A stretch of 64,000 nucleotides of DNA from Maridesulfovibrio sp. (GCF_963677005.1 NZ_OY781616.1:248001-312000), one strand, 5' to 3'; positions 8,540 through 17,866 are shown, numbered from the stretch's first letter. Made by a program: numbers and translations. The notes: generated by a model not told the origin, from the letters alone.

Positions 8540-9166
8540 TTGGCCAGATATACTAAAGCAAAATGCAGACTGTGCCGCCGTGAAGGTGAAAAGCTTTTCA
8601 TCAAAGGCGACCGCTGCTTTACCGATAAGTGCTCTTATGAACGTCGTCCTTATGCTCCCGGTATTGCCGGTCGCATGAGAAAGAAAATGAGTGACTACGC
8701 CGTTCAGCTTCGTGAGAAGCAGAAAGTTCGTCGTATGTACGGTATCCTTGAAGGACAGTTCCGCAGCTATTTTCATCGCGCGGACTCCATGAAAGGTGTT
8801 ACCGGCGCCAACCTGCTCATGCTTCTTGAAACCCGCCTTGATAACACCGTTTATCGTCTCGGTTTCGCCAACTCTCGCGATCAGGCTCGCCAGCTCGTGA
8901 GACACGGTATCTTCAAACTGAACGGCAGACGTGTTAACATTCCTTCCATGCAGGTAAAACCCGGTGATGTTGTGGAGGTTCGTGAAGAAGCCCGCAAGAT
9001 TCCCGTTATCATGGAAGCTCAGGAAGTTATCGCACGCCGTGGCTGCCCCGAATGGCTTGCCTCCGACGGTGCAAACTTCAAAGGTGAAGTTAAAGCGATG
9101 CCGACAAGGGAAGATATCCAGTTCCCTATCAACGAACAGCTGATTGTCGAGCTGTACTCCAAATAA
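8540..9166 (+). CDS. rpsD: 30S ribosomal protein S4 (uS4), zinc-binding form
   Basis: Protein uS4, which nucleates 30S assembly on 16S rRNA and, in E. coli, represses the alpha operon. The 208-residue product has a four-cysteine N-terminal motif (C9, C12, C26, C31) typical of zinc-binding S4, then the S4 RNA-binding domain around residues 97-160 ([21 protein letters not shown] and [15 protein letters not shown]). Start is TTG at 8540, preceded by GAAGGAG (8526-8532). It lies between rpsK and rpoA as in most bacteria. Confidence 0.98.
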   Translation: MARYTKAKCRLCRREGEKLFIKGDRCFTDKCSYERRPYAPGIAGRMRKKMSDYAVQLREKQKVRRMYGILEGQFRSYFHRADSMKGVTGANLLMLLETRLDNTVYRLGFANSRDQARQLVRHGIFKLNGRRVNIPSMQVKPGDVVEVREEARKIPVIMEAQEVIARRGCPEWLASDGANFKGEVKAMPTREDIQFPINEQLIVELYSK

Positions 9167-9179
9167 GAAGGATTAGTGC

Positions 9180-10220
9180 ATGCTTATTCAAGACGGTGAC
9201 AAACTCATCAACACCCGCAACTGGGCCGAGCTGGTTAAGCCGGAACAGCTTGTGCGTGACCCCAAGTCAAACGAGCTTTACGGTAAGTTCATTTGTGAAC
9301 CCCTGGAGCGCGGATTTGGCACAACCATCGGTAACTCTCTGAGAAGAGTACTGCTCTCCTGCATGCAGGGTGCAGCCGCGGTTGCTGTGAAGATTGAAGG
9401 CGTACAGCACGAATTCACCACCATCGAAGGTGTAATGGAGGACGTGACTGAGATCGTTCTGAACATCAAACAGATCAGATTCGCAATGACTACCGATGAA
9501 CCTCAGTTTCTTACCCTTAAGGTAAACAAACAGGGGGCCGTCACCGCAGCTGATATTCAGGAAAACCAGAACGTCAAAGTCCTCAATCCTGAGCAGATTA
9601 TCGCGACTCTTTCCGAGCAGATGGACATGGAAATGACTTTCGAGATCCGCATGGGCAAGGGTTATGTTCCTGCCGATATGCATGAGGGTCTTGTCAATGA
9701 AATCGGTCACATCATTCTCGATTCGAGCTTTTCTCCGATCCGCAAGGTAGCGTACAACGTGGAACAGGCTCGTGTCGGTCAGATGACCAACTATGACAAG
9801 CTCGTTCTTGAAGTTTACACTGACGGTTCCGTAACTCCCGAGGATGCTATCGCTTACAGCGCCAAAATCCTCAAGGAGCAGCTTTCCGTATTCATCAACT
9901 TTGATGAAATGGGATCTGAACAGGAAGAGTCCAAGGAAAGCAACCTCGACCTGAACCCCAATCTGTTCAAATCTATTGACGAACTCGAACTGTCCGTTCG
10001 TGCAACCAACTGTCTCAAGGCTGCCAATATCCGTATTGTCGGCGAACTTGTGCAGCGCACCGAGCAGACGATGCTCAAGACCAAGAATTTCGGCCGTAAA
10101 TCTCTGGACGAAATCCGCAGGGTCCTTGACAGCATGGAACTCAAGTTCGGCATGGTCCTCGAGGATTTCGATAAAAAGCATCAGGAATGGCTGAAGAGGA
10201 AAGAGAAAAATGAGGCATAA
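9180..10220 (+). CDS. rpoA: DNA-directed RNA polymerase alpha subunit
   Basis: Alpha subunit of RNA polymerase; the dimer scaffolds the enzyme and the C-terminal domain contacts promoters and activators. The 346-residue product contains the N-terminal assembly domain ([22 protein letters not shown] at ~35-55; [17 protein letters not shown] near 222) and the C-terminal domain ([33 protein letters not shown], residues ~265-325). It overlaps rplQ by 11 bases (10210-10220). Confidence 0.98.
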   Translation: MLIQDGDKLINTRNWAELVKPEQLVRDPKSNELYGKFICEPLERGFGTTIGNSLRRVLLSCMQGAAAVAVKIEGVQHEFTTIEGVMEDVTEIVLNIKQIRFAMTTDEPQFLTLKVNKQGAVTAADIQENQNVKVLNPEQIIATLSEQMDMEMTFEIRMGKGYVPADMHEGLVNEIGHIILDSSFSPIRKVAYNVEQARVGQMTNYDKLVLEVYTDGSVTPEDAIAYSAKILKEQLSVFINFDEMGSEQEESKESNLDLNPNLFKSIDELELSVRATNCLKAANIRIVGELVQRTEQTMLKTKNFGRKSLDEIRRVLDSMELKFGMVLEDFDKKHQEWLKRKEKNEA

Positions 10221-10632
10221 AAAGTCCGGAAGAAAGTTCAACAGGAGCAATTCCCACAGGAAGGCCATGCTGAGAAACATGGTCCGTTCACTGCTGACCT
10301 ATGAACATATCCGTACCACCGAGCCCAAGGCAAAGGAACTGAGAAGCTCCGTTGAAAAGCTGATCACCCTTGCTCTTCGCAATGACCTGCATTCTCGCCG
10401 TCTTGCATACAAGACTCTTGAGAACCACGGTCTTGTAAAAAGGCTTTTCGATGAAATCGGTCCCCGCTACAACGGCGGAGGCGGTGGTTACACCCGTATC
10501 ATCAAGCTTGCCGATCCCCGTAAAGGTGACTGCGCTCCCATGTGCATCATCGAACTCACCAAGAGAGCAACTGCCGAAGCCGCTGTTGAAGCGCCGGTAG
10601 CAGAAGCTCCTGCTGAGGAAGCGGAAGCATAG
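10210..10632 (+). CDS. rplQ: 50S ribosomal protein L17 (bL17)
   Basis: Protein bL17 next to the peptide exit tunnel. The product is 140 residues; the core shows [45 protein letters not shown] and [21 protein letters not shown]. The C-terminus carries about 20 extra residues rich in alanine and glutamate ([20 protein letters not shown]), a low-complexity tail seen in several delta-proteobacterial L17 proteins. It overlaps the end of rpoA by 11 bases and is the last gene of the cluster, followed after 21 bases by a terminator hairpin. Confidence 0.97.
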   Translation: MRHKKSGRKFNRSNSHRKAMLRNMVRSLLTYEHIRTTEPKAKELRSSVEKLITLALRNDLHSRRLAYKTLENHGLVKRLFDEIGPRYNGGGGGYTRIIKLADPRKGDCAPMCIIELTKRATAEAAVEAPVAEAPAEEAEA

Positions 10633-10653
10633 GCAGATTTAATGCTGTTTATA

Positions 10654-10681
10654 GGGGCGGACCAGTTCCGCCCCTTTTTTT
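10654..10681 (+). terminator. Rho-independent terminator of the ribosomal cluster
   Basis: An 8-bp GC-rich stem, GGGGCGGA (10654-10661) pairing with TCCGCCCC (10667-10674), with a five-base loop and a following run of seven T (10675-10681). It lies 21 bases after the rplQ stop and closes the 22-gene transcription unit before the LysR gene. Confidence 0.93.
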
Positions 10682-10719
10682 AATATTAACCTATAGAAAA
10701 TTTCGATAAGAGTTATTAG

Positions 10720-11619
10720 ATGGACTTACGTAGACTGGAAGCGTTCTGCAAGGTTTATGAACTGAAGAGTTTTTCAAAGGCAGGAAAGGAACTTTTTCTT
10801 TCTCAGCCGACAATCAGTGCTCATATCTCAACCCTTGAGGAAGAACTTGGCGTGCAACTGTTTGATCGTCTAGGTCGTTCTATTATGGCTACCCAGGCCG
10901 GAGAAGTTCTTTACCGCAACGCCAAGGATATTTATGGGTTGATTGACAAGGCCCAGTCTGAAATCAATATTCTTCGCGACAAGGTTGTTGGAGATCTTGA
11001 AATCGGTGGAAGCACAATTCCCTCTCACTACCTGCTGCCGGAAATTCTTTATAATTACTGCAAGAAATATCCTGATGTAAGTGTCCATCTTTCGGTTGGG
11101 GATACTAACGAAATCATACAGAAGATTCGGTCCGGAGAGCTTATTCTCGGCGTTGTAGGCGCCAAGCTGGATATACCCAACCTTGAGTTTTTCCCCATAC
11201 TGCGTGATGAGCTTGTTATTGTTGCTCCTCCGGTACTGGTCAGCAATTATGACGGGATTGACGATATTCAATTGCTTGCGGAACTTCCCTGGGTAATGCG
11301 TGAAGGCGGTTCAGGTACCCGCAAGGCCCTTGAAACAGGTTTGTCCGAGCTCGGAACCAGTGTGCGCGATCTTAATGTCACTGTATGGGTGGAATCTACC
11401 CAGGCTGTGGTTCAGTGCGTACGGGCCGGTCTTGGAGTCAGCGTTACTTCAAAACTTGCAGCCCAATCCCTGATTGATTCAGGTGAGCTTGTTCACATTA
11501 AGGGACTGCCGCTTAATCTTGAGCGCAGTTTTTACCTAGCGCATCTTGAAGGGCGCGAATTTTTCCCTGCCGTCCGCTATTTTATTGACCACGTTAAACG
11601 TTCATCGTTTAAAATTTAG
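10720..11619 (+). CDS. LysR-family transcriptional regulator
   Basis: DNA-binding regulator of 299 residues. The N-terminal winged helix-turn-helix is clear (residues 1-60: LEAFCKVYELKSFSKAGKEL, LSQPTISAHISTLEEELGVQLFDR), and residues ~90-295 form the LysR substrate-binding domain (GDLEIGGSTIPSHYLLPEIL; MREGGSGTRKALE, a pattern common in the CysB/CysL/YeiE branch). Ligand and targets cannot be read from the sequence. Some close relatives in sulfate reducers are annotated as selenium-metabolism associated, but no selenium gene lies nearby. It is transcribed alone, between the ribosomal terminator and a convergent terminator shared with mqnA. Confidence 0.9.
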   Translation: MDLRRLEAFCKVYELKSFSKAGKELFLSQPTISAHISTLEEELGVQLFDRLGRSIMATQAGEVLYRNAKDIYGLIDKAQSEINILRDKVVGDLEIGGSTIPSHYLLPEILYNYCKKYPDVSVHLSVGDTNEIIQKIRSGELILGVVGAKLDIPNLEFFPILRDELVIVAPPVLVSNYDGIDDIQLLAELPWVMREGGSGTRKALETGLSELGTSVRDLNVTVWVESTQAVVQCVRAGLGVSVTSKLAAQSLIDSGELVHIKGLPLNLERSFYLAHLEGREFFPAVRYFIDHVKRSSFKI

Positions 11620-11714
11620 CAACTCAAATCCGGGTAGTTTTGCGGTCCCATCAATAAGGCAAGCTTCTTGTTGATAAACGCAGCAAGCTCTGGAAGCAGG
11701 TAGATTTGATCTTC

Positions 11715-11762
11715 AAAACAAAAGGCTGCAATACCGTGTATGGTATTGCAGCCTTTTGTTTT
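11715..11762. terminator. Bidirectional terminator between the LysR gene and mqnA
   Basis: A long perfect stem, AAAGGCTGCAATACC (11721-11735) with GGTATTGCAGCCTTT (11742-11756), six-base loop, flanked by A-rich sequence on the left and T-rich sequence on the right. The symmetry lets it stop transcription from both converging genes. Confidence 0.92.
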
Positions 11763-11778
11763 ATTAACTGTAGTTGCT

Positions 11779-12603
11779 CTAAATCCTGATGAATTCAAGT
11801 TCGGGAATTTGTGAGATCTGTTTAGTCTTGAGCAGATATTTGGCAAAGACTTTCATCCCTTCAATTTCCTTTTCTCCCAGATCGTAAACAAGTCCTTCAT
11901 AGTATGAGGCAGTTTCTTCCGGTGTGAGGATACTGTTTTCCGCCGTAAGTTCGGACATGCGGGCAATGTTTTTCTGCCCCCATTCCTTGCCCCTGATCAG
12001 CGCCCTGATCGCTTCTTTCACATCTTCTCTATGGGCGACATCGCGCCTTACAAGCCAGATACCGAAAATGAAAGGCAGGCCCGTCCACCTTATCCATTCT
12101 TCGCCGAGATCGAATATGTATGGATAATCTTCGTGCTTACGAAGATTCAGTGCTTCATCGCCGATGCACAGGATTGCTTCGGGGCGTTCACCCTGTTCCA
12201 ATTTGCTGGAGGCGTTTCCTGTTTCATAGGTCGGATTGAGCGGAATGTATTCGGTTAAGAGAATTTTCAGCAGAGCGGCGGAAGTATGGGTCTGGGCACT
12301 GACCAGAATATTGCAGCCCTTGAGTTGTTCCAGCGGTTTGCGGCTGATCATGATTACAGATTGGACCGGGCCCCGGCTGCCTATGGCCAGGTCCGGAAGC
12401 AGAAGATACTGTTCCGAGTGGCGCAGATACTCGATGCACGAGTTTGATGACACATGCATCAGTCCCTCGGACATCATGATGTTCAAATGTGCAGGAGGTC
12501 CGTAGACGAAATCGAAGTCGTTTTCAATTATCCCCGATTCAAGCGGATAATAAATAGGCAGTACATTGAGATATGAGATTCTGCCGACCTTGACCCTATT
12601 CAT
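11779..12603 (-). CDS. mqnA: Chorismate dehydratase MqnA (futalosine menaquinone pathway)
   Basis: Catalyses the first committed step of the futalosine route to menaquinone, dehydration of chorismate to 3-enolpyruvylbenzoate, in the cytoplasm. The 274-residue product has the MqnA/MqnD periplasmic-binding-protein-like fold signature: VGRISYLNVLPIYYPLE at the start, SSNSCIEYLRHSEQYLLLPDLAIGSRGPVQSV and the IGDEAL segment. I choose ATG 12603 because GAGG lies six bases upstream; an in-frame TTG 15 bases earlier lacks one. The gene overlaps the end of mqnC by eight bases, so the two are probably coupled. Confidence 0.95.
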   Translation of the reverse strand: MNRVKVGRISYLNVLPIYYPLESGIIENDFDFVYGPPAHLNIMMSEGLMHVSSNSCIEYLRHSEQYLLLPDLAIGSRGPVQSVIMISRKPLEQLKGCNILVSAQTHTSAALLKILLTEYIPLNPTYETGNASSKLEQGERPEAILCIGDEALNLRKHEDYPYIFDLGEEWIRWTGLPFIFGIWLVRRDVAHREDVKEAIRALIRGKEWGQKNIARMSELTAENSILTPEETASYYEGLVYDLGEKEIEGMKVFAKYLLKTKQISQIPELEFIRI

Positions 12604-13693
12604 TTTCAGCCTCGGCAAGAGTGTAGTCCATGAGACGTTGTCTGGGGATAAATCCGGCTTTTTTGATCAGTGTGTGAATCTGCTGCTCGGAAAGTCTGAA
12701 GCTTACTCCGGCTGCCTTGACCACGTTCTCTTCAATCATTGTGGACCCGAAATCGTTCCCGCCGTAATAAAGGGCCAGTTGAGAAATCTTCGGGCCCATG
12801 GTTACCCATGAAACCTGCAGATTGTCGAAATTGTCCAGCACAATGCGCGAAACAGCAAGCATGCGCAGGTATTCAACACTGGTCATTTTGCGGGCATTGG
12901 GAATATTGGTGTTGTCCGGCTGGAAAGTCCAGGGGATGAACGCTGTGAAGCCCCCGGTGCGGTCCTGAACCTCGCGCAGGGCAAAGAGATGCTTAACCCT
13001 GTCCGCAGGTGTTTCCTCGTGTCCGAACATCATTGTCGCGGTAGTCCTCAAGCCCATATTGTGCGCGGTTTCCATAACCTCAAGCCATCTGGATGCGGAG
13101 CACTTCCTCGGTGCGATTTTCTTGCGCACCTCATCTACCAGAATTTCAGCCCCGCCGCCCGGAATTGATGCCAGCCCGGCATCGATCAGGCGCTTCAGCA
13201 CTTCTTCTATGGATATGCCCTCAAGTTCGCTGAAATAGACTACTTCCGGCGGGGAAAAGGCGTGGATATGGATCGGGTAGTTGTCTTTGATGAACCGGAG
13301 CATTTCCTCGTAGAATGTGAGCGGCAGATCCGGGTTGTGCCCACCCTGCATGAGTATCTGGGTGCCGCCGAGGTCGAGTGTCTCCTGAATTTTCATTCCC
13401 AGTTCTTCACGGCTGATGACAAAACCTCCGTCCTGTCCGGGAGCCTTGAAGAAGGCGCAGAATCTGCACCCGCATTCACATATATTGGAATAGTTTATAT
13501 TGCGGTCTATTACATATGTGACGATCGGTTCCGGATGTTTTTTCATCCGTATTCCATGTGCGAGGTTGGCCAGGTCGAAAAGGTCGGCCTTTTCAAGAAG
13601 GGCCAGAGCTTCAGCAAAATCAATGCGTTCCCCGGCTTCGATTTTCGCAAATATATCCGTAAGTTCAGCAGGACTTTGAGTCAAATTCATCAT
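12596..13693 (-). CDS. mqnC: Cyclic dehypoxanthine futalosine synthase MqnC (radical SAM)
   Basis: Radical SAM enzyme that cyclises dehypoxanthine futalosine, forming the second ring of the naphthoquinone precursor. The 365-residue product (start ATG 13693, AGAAGG upstream) carries the cluster motif C72-x3-C76-x2-C79 within ICECGCRFCAFF and the family segments GGTQILMQGGHNPDLPL, IPGGGAEILVDEVRKKI and GGNDFGSTMIEENV. A longer frame reaching 13825 would overlap mqnE and lacks conservation, so I reject it. It lies between mqnA and mqnE on the minus strand. Confidence 0.95.
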   Translation of the reverse strand: MMNLTQSPAELTDIFAKIEAGERIDFAEALALLEKADLFDLANLAHGIRMKKHPEPIVTYVIDRNINYSNICECGCRFCAFFKAPGQDGGFVISREELGMKIQETLDLGGTQILMQGGHNPDLPLTFYEEMLRFIKDNYPIHIHAFSPPEVVYFSELEGISIEEVLKRLIDAGLASIPGGGAEILVDEVRKKIAPRKCSASRWLEVMETAHNMGLRTTATMMFGHEETPADRVKHLFALREVQDRTGGFTAFIPWTFQPDNTNIPNARKMTSVEYLRMLAVSRIVLDNFDNLQVSWVTMGPKISQLALYYGGNDFGSTMIEENVVKAAGVSFRLSEQQIHTLIKKAGFIPRQRLMDYTLAEAENE

Positions 13694-13784
13694 GATAGCT
13701 TTACCTTCTGTAAACAGGACCGGCAGGGTCCTTTGGAGCATGAGTTTTACCGGACCGGGAAAGTGGCCGTTATTCCGCAGGGGA

Positions 13785-14873
13785 TCATACTTCGTTGAAG
13801 ACGGCATCCCTTTCAACGGGAACAAATCCGCAGCCCCTGATCATTTCCTCAAGCTCGGTACGGCTTAACGCCTGGCTGGAGGAGGCTCCGGCCATGTGTC
13901 CTATTTTTTCTTCCACCACGGTGCCATCGAAATCATCGGCTCCGAAATGAAGTGCCGTCTGGGCCAGCTTGACTCCCAGCATTACCCAGTAGGCTTTGAC
14001 ATGGGGAATGTTGTCGAGCATGAGCCTGCTCACCGCGATGGTCCGAAGCTCTTCAACACCGGTCAGCGGTTCATCTATTTTCAGGCGGCTGTTTTCCGGC
14101 AGAAAGGGCAGGGGGATGAAACAGTTGAACCCTCCGCTCTTGTCCTGCTGGAGGCGCAGTCTGTTCAGGTGGTCGATTCTCTGCTCAGCTGTTTCAATGT
14201 GTCCGAACAGCATTGTGCAGTTGGTTGTGTAACCCAGTTCATGGGCTTCGCCGTGTATGCGCAGCCAGCTGTCGGCATCTATTTTTTTAGGGCAGAGTTT
14301 TTGCCGTATCTCGGGATCGAATATTTCCGCACCGCCTCCGGGCATCATCTCCACACCGACTTCCCGCAGTTTTTTCAGTACTTCTACTGTCGATATGCCG
14401 GATGTGCTGGCAAGATGGTCTATCTCCACTGCTGTAAAGGCCTTGATTGCCGAGTCGGGGAATTCCTTTTTTATCTCCACGAAGGTTTCTTCGAAAAATT
14501 CAAGCGGGATGTCGTGATGGCATCCGCCGACAACATGGACCTCACGCGGGGGAATCGGAGCGTCTTTAAGTTTCCGGATGATTTCCTCCCTGCTGAGCCT
14601 GAAGGCTCCTTCTTCGCCACGAACACGGGCGTAGGCGCAGAAAAGGCATCCGTTAACACATATGTTTGTGTAGTTGATGTGGCGGTTTATGACGTAAAAA
14701 GTCTTATTCCCGTGCAGGGCGCGGCGTTTGATTGATGCCAGGGCTCCAAGGGCGTTCAGGTCCGGGCAGCTGTAGAGTTTAAGACCGTCTTCAACGGACA
14801 GCCGCTCTCCGGCGAGAACCTTATCCAGAATGGAGCCGAGTCCTGCGTTTTGAAAGTAATTTTTTGAAATCAT
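13785..14873 (-). CDS. mqnE: Aminodeoxyfutalosine synthase MqnE (radical SAM)
   Basis: Radical SAM enzyme that joins 3-enolpyruvylbenzoate to the adenosyl group of SAM, giving aminodeoxyfutalosine. The 362-residue product has C72-x3-C76-x2-C79 (ICVNGCLFCAY), VHVVGGCHHDIPLEFFEE, MMPGGGAEIFDPEIR and GADDFDGTVVEEKI. It starts at ATG 14873, five bases after AAAGGTG. Use of MqnE implies the aminodeoxyfutalosine branch. It is the first gene of the mqnE-mqnC-mqnA unit, with a 91-base gap before mqnC, and is divergent from mqnD with only 89 bases between start codons. Confidence 0.95.
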   Translation of the reverse strand: MISKNYFQNAGLGSILDKVLAGERLSVEDGLKLYSCPDLNALGALASIKRRALHGNKTFYVINRHINYTNICVNGCLFCAYARVRGEEGAFRLSREEIIRKLKDAPIPPREVHVVGGCHHDIPLEFFEETFVEIKKEFPDSAIKAFTAVEIDHLASTSGISTVEVLKKLREVGVEMMPGGGAEIFDPEIRQKLCPKKIDADSWLRIHGEAHELGYTTNCTMLFGHIETAEQRIDHLNRLRLQQDKSGGFNCFIPLPFLPENSRLKIDEPLTGVEELRTIAVSRLMLDNIPHVKAYWVMLGVKLAQTALHFGADDFDGTVVEEKIGHMAGASSSQALSRTELEEMIRGCGFVPVERDAVFNEV

Positions 14874-14962
14874 TTGTTCACCTTTGTTCTGCAGTAGATA
14901 AAAGTCGGGTCCGGCCATGTCAATACTGGATTTCCGGCTCGTTACGATATAGAAATCAGGGT

Positions 14963-15811
14963 ATGAGAAAAATACTTGAAGTGGGCTATTCTCCATGCCC
15001 CAATGATACGTTTATATTCCATGCCCTTGCCAGCGGTGCTGTCCGGATTGAGCCTTTCAGCCTGAATATCACCCTTGCCGATGTGGAAGAGCTCAATTCC
15101 CTGGCCCGGTCGGGACGTATGGATGTCTGCAAGGTCTCGGCACACGCTGCCGCCCATATCATGAATGATTATGTCCTGCTGCGTGCAGGCGGAGCCATGG
15201 GGCGCGGAGTCGGTCCTCTTCTGCTTTCCGGAGAACCTTGTACCATAGGTGACCTGAATGGCAAGCGCGTAGCCATACCTGGACGCAACACCACAGCAAA
15301 TCTCCTTTTCGGTCTTCTCTGCCGGGAGTCCGGGGTTCGGGTTGAAACCGAGGAAATGGTTTTCGACCGGATCATGCCTGCGGTGAAAGAGGGCAGAGTT
15401 GCGGCCGGGGTAGTCATTCACGAAGGCCGTTTCACCTATCAGACCATGGGATTGTCAAAAATAGAGGACCTTGGTCGATGGTGGGAGGATTTTTCCGGTC
15501 TGCCCATACCGCTTGGCTCCATTGCCATCAAACGCTCTCTTGGACCGGAGATCGCTTCACTCGTCAATTCTGCCATCCGCAAGAGCCTGACGTTATCACA
15601 CGTGGATTCAAGTCTGGCCTGGCCTTATATCAAAGAACATGCGCAGGAGATGGATGATGCGGTCATCCGCGAGCACATTGAAACGTTCGTTACCGATTAC
15701 TCAATGGATGTCGGTGAAGAAGGTGAGCAGGCTGTTTCCAGACTTCTGCGTGAAGCTGCTTTGATGGACAATATTGTCCTGCCCGACCTACCTGTCTTTA
15801 TTGATGCGTGA
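14963..15811 (+). CDS. mqnD: 1,4-dihydroxy-6-naphthoate synthase MqnD
   Basis: Last dedicated enzyme of the futalosine route: it converts cyclic dehypoxanthine futalosine to 1,4-dihydroxy-6-naphthoate. The 282-residue product shows the family start ILEVGYSPCPNDTFIFHALASG, KVSAHAAAHIMNDYVLLRAG, GRGVGPLLLS, and IHEGRFTYQTMGL with the catalytic-region histidine. Start at ATG 14963 is chosen by family alignment; the frame is open further upstream to 14864, but that part overlaps the mqnE start and is not conserved. The gene converges with an EamA gene nine bases away without a visible terminator. Confidence 0.94.
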   Translation: MRKILEVGYSPCPNDTFIFHALASGAVRIEPFSLNITLADVEELNSLARSGRMDVCKVSAHAAAHIMNDYVLLRAGGAMGRGVGPLLLSGEPCTIGDLNGKRVAIPGRNTTANLLFGLLCRESGVRVETEEMVFDRIMPAVKEGRVAAGVVIHEGRFTYQTMGLSKIEDLGRWWEDFSGLPIPLGSIAIKRSLGPEIASLVNSAIRKSLTLSHVDSSLAWPYIKEHAQEMDDAVIREHIETFVTDYSMDVGEEGEQAVSRLLREAALMDNIVLPDLPVFIDA

Positions 15812-15820
15812 CCGCTGTTT

Positions 15821-16741
15821 TTAGACCGGGGCTTCGGCCTTATCTTTATCCGATCTGTCCCTGTTTCTGTCCTGACTGAGTATGACGCCGGTCATGACCA
15901 GTGCTGCGGCCGTAAACTGGATGCCCGTGAATCGTTCGTCCAGTATGACCCATCCCAGGACAAGGGTGAATACCGGGATAAGGTTGATGAAAGCCGAAGT
16001 CTGGTTGGCGGGCAGTTTGCTCATGCCGAAATTATATAATCCGTAGGCCCCAAGGGTTATGCAGATACCAAGATAAATGATCATGCCCAGCGCAAGGGGG
16101 TCAAAGGTTGTCGGCATGGTTGTGGAGGGCAGGACCAGCAGCGGCAGATAGAATATTGCGCCCATGAAAGCCTGAAACGCGGTCAGGAAAAGGGCCGAGT
16201 AGTAGGCGGTCATTTTTTTGAGAATGGTCATGTAGCCCACAGCGCAGCACATGGCCAGAAATTCCAGAAAATTACCGAGTATCGGATTCGGTGCGGAATC
16301 TGTTGATTCGGAGCACAGGGAAAGCCATATGCCGCCAGCTACCGCCAGTATGAATCCGGTAAGTGTTTTGCGGCTGAGTCTTTCATTGAGCACGAAGCGT
16401 GCCGAGACAGCCATCAGCAACGGCAATGTCGCGCAGATCATACCTGCCTGTGCGGCGGAAGTGTGGAGCAGGGCGTGGCTTTCGAACACAAAGTACATGC
16501 ACGGTTCGCAAAATGCCATGATTGCCAGCCATTTGAAATCTCCCTTGCGGATAGGCTGCTTTCTGAAGCCGGGAATGAAAAATACAAAGCAGAGGGATGC
16601 CAGCATCATCCTGCCGAAAATGACCACGGTAGGATCGTATACAGCCATGGAAATTTTAAGTGCTATGAAGGAGCTGGACCAGAGAAGAACTGCAAGCAGC
16701 AAAGCCAGCACCGCAATATATCTGGACAGGAATCTGGACAC
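15821..16741 (-). CDS. EamA-family (DMT) inner-membrane transporter
   Basis: Ten-helix exporter of the drug/metabolite transporter superfamily, 306 residues. Two EamA repeats are visible, roughly residues 10-145 (LLLAVLLWSSSFIALKISM, GLIC-type helices) and 160-295 (LEFLAMCCAVGYMTILKKM, LPANQTSAFINLIPVFTLVLGWVILDERF, the EamA end motif). Start is GTG at 16741, preceded by AAGGGAAG. The tail is rich in charged residues. The substrate is unknown; amino acids or metabolites are typical for the family. It ends nine bases from mqnD, which points toward it. Confidence 0.9.
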   Translation of the reverse strand: MSRFLSRYIAVLALLLAVLLWSSSFIALKISMAVYDPTVVIFGRMMLASLCFVFFIPGFRKQPIRKGDFKWLAIMAFCEPCMYFVFESHALLHTSAAQAGMICATLPLLMAVSARFVLNERLSRKTLTGFILAVAGGIWLSLCSESTDSAPNPILGNFLEFLAMCCAVGYMTILKKMTAYYSALFLTAFQAFMGAIFYLPLLVLPSTTMPTTFDPLALGMIIYLGICITLGAYGLYNFGMSKLPANQTSAFINLIPVFTLVLGWVILDERFTGIQFTAAALVMTGVILSQDRNRDRSDKDKAEAPV

Positions 16742-16948
16742 GGGATCTTCCCTTATATTCCGGTTTTCCGGGTTCGGGCACGTTCGTGTCCGGTTGAAGA
16801 ATCTGGCTGTTCCCTGCAGGGAAATACTAGGGGTGGAACGGGATTAAGACTTGTAGATTGTCCCGTCAGGATTGAATATGAGTTGTGAAATGCTTTGTCA
16901 ACGGGATGTTTGTTGCGGATAGCTGAAAAAAACAATCGTTGAAATAAG

Positions 16949-16981
16949 AAAAACCCGGAAACCTCGCGGCTCCGGGTTTTT
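16949..16981. terminator. Terminator hairpin after the zinc-ribbon gene
   Basis: Stem AAACCCGGA (16951-16959) pairing with TCCGGGTTT (16971-16979), extended by A/T pairs on both sides, with an 11-base loop. It lies just downstream of the minus-strand gene at 17002-17259, and on that strand it ends in a T-run. The rest of 16742-17001 contains no credible gene. Confidence 0.85.
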
Positions 16982-17001
16982 CCTTTATATGCGGTGTCGA
17001 G

Positions 17002-17259
17002 CTATCTGCACCATGCGAGGAGGTTGAACGAGGAGTAGCCGTTATCGGGATTTTCAGCGTAACGGCAACCGAGATTTGAGTCGTCGCGCTTATTGATGAT
17101 GTCCTGATCAGATCCTGCGTAGTGCGGGCATTCATTGTTGTTGCAGACGACAATGACCCCCCAGCCGGATTCCGGAGGAGCAATCCAAGGGGAAAGAGGT
17201 TCTCCGCAGTGCGGGCAGGTCCTTTCTTCAAGTTCGACGCCTTTAAAAGTATAAGTCAC
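17002..17259 (-). CDS. Small zinc-ribbon protein, function unknown
   Basis: 85-residue soluble protein. Visible features are a CPHCG pair (residues 15-19), a second cysteine pair in VVCNNNECPHYAG (around 39-45), which together make a four-cysteine zinc-ribbon, and a conserved-looking C-terminus with NLGCRYAENPDNGYSSFNLLAWCR. It starts with GTG at 17259, preceded by AAGGAGAG six bases upstream, a good binding site. The gene stands alone between darP and a terminator. I do not recognise a characterised family; a nucleic-acid or metal role would be guesswork. Confidence 0.75.
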   Translation of the reverse strand: MTYTFKGVELEERTCPHCGEPLSPWIAPPESGWGVIVVCNNNECPHYAGSDQDIINKRDDSNLGCRYAENPDNGYSSFNLLAWCR

Positions 17260-17344
17260 GATAACTCTCCTTGATCTTTTCCTTGTTTGGTATGGTGTGA
17301 ATTATTTCACAACTGTATTTAAGTTGTCGTTTGCGACAGTCAAG

Positions 17345-17866
17345 TCATTTGGCTTCAGATAATTCCCTTAATGCCTTGAAAAGGGCTCTTGAAGCTTTCG
17401 GCGGCTTGTTCTGGGCTTTTTCCTTTTTGGCATTGCGCGCCAACTGGGCCAGCCTCTGTCTGTCCGCATCCGGGTAAATTTCCAGCAGTTCGTCAAGGAT
17501 AGACATGTCTCCCTCGACAAGGGAGTCGCGCCACTTTTCCAGTTGGTGGAATTTTTTGTTGTCCTTCCTGTTGCCGTCCTCAATATCATCAAGGAAGTCG
17601 ATCAGCGGCCGGGAGTCCATATCCCGCATGAGCTTTCCCAGATATTGTGTCTGCCTGCGTCTTGCTTCATGCGAAGTCATGGAGATGGCATCCAGTACTT
17701 CCGTGATGAAATAATCGGGAAGACCGCATTTTTTTACCAGTTCCGGGCTGAGTTTCATCAACCGTTCAGCCAGGTCCTGCAGGGCGATCATGTCCCTTTT
17801 TTTCTGTGAGCGGCTCGGGCCGGAGTATTGTTCCTTGTCATCATACAGGTCTTCTGAGTCGTACAT
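17345..17866 (-). CDS. darP: Ribosome biogenesis factor DarP/YjgA (DUF615)
   Basis: Associates with late pre-50S particles and promotes folding of the 23S rRNA peptidyl-transferase region (known for the E. coli protein). The 173-residue product matches the family: SRSQKKRDMIALQDLAERL near residue 18, LPDYFITEVLDAISMTSHEARRRQ-type segment around 49-72, YLGKLMRDMD, and a basic C-terminal stretch ending in RALFKALREL. The acidic N-terminus (DSEDLYDDKEQ) also fits. Start is ATG 17866; the binding site is weak. Its neighbours are unrelated. Confidence 0.88.
   Translation of the reverse strand: MYDSEDLYDDKEQYSGPSRSQKKRDMIALQDLAERLMKLSPELVKKCGLPDYFITEVLDAISMTSHEARRRQTQYLGKLMRDMDSRPLIDFLDDIEDGNRKDNKKFHQLEKWRDSLVEGDMSILDELLEIYPDADRQRLAQLARNAKKEKAQNKPPKASRALFKALRELSEAK

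Noticed and set aside
13694..13825. N-terminal extension of mqnC
   Set aside because: It overlaps the mqnE end and lies outside the conserved family region; ATG 13693 has a binding site.
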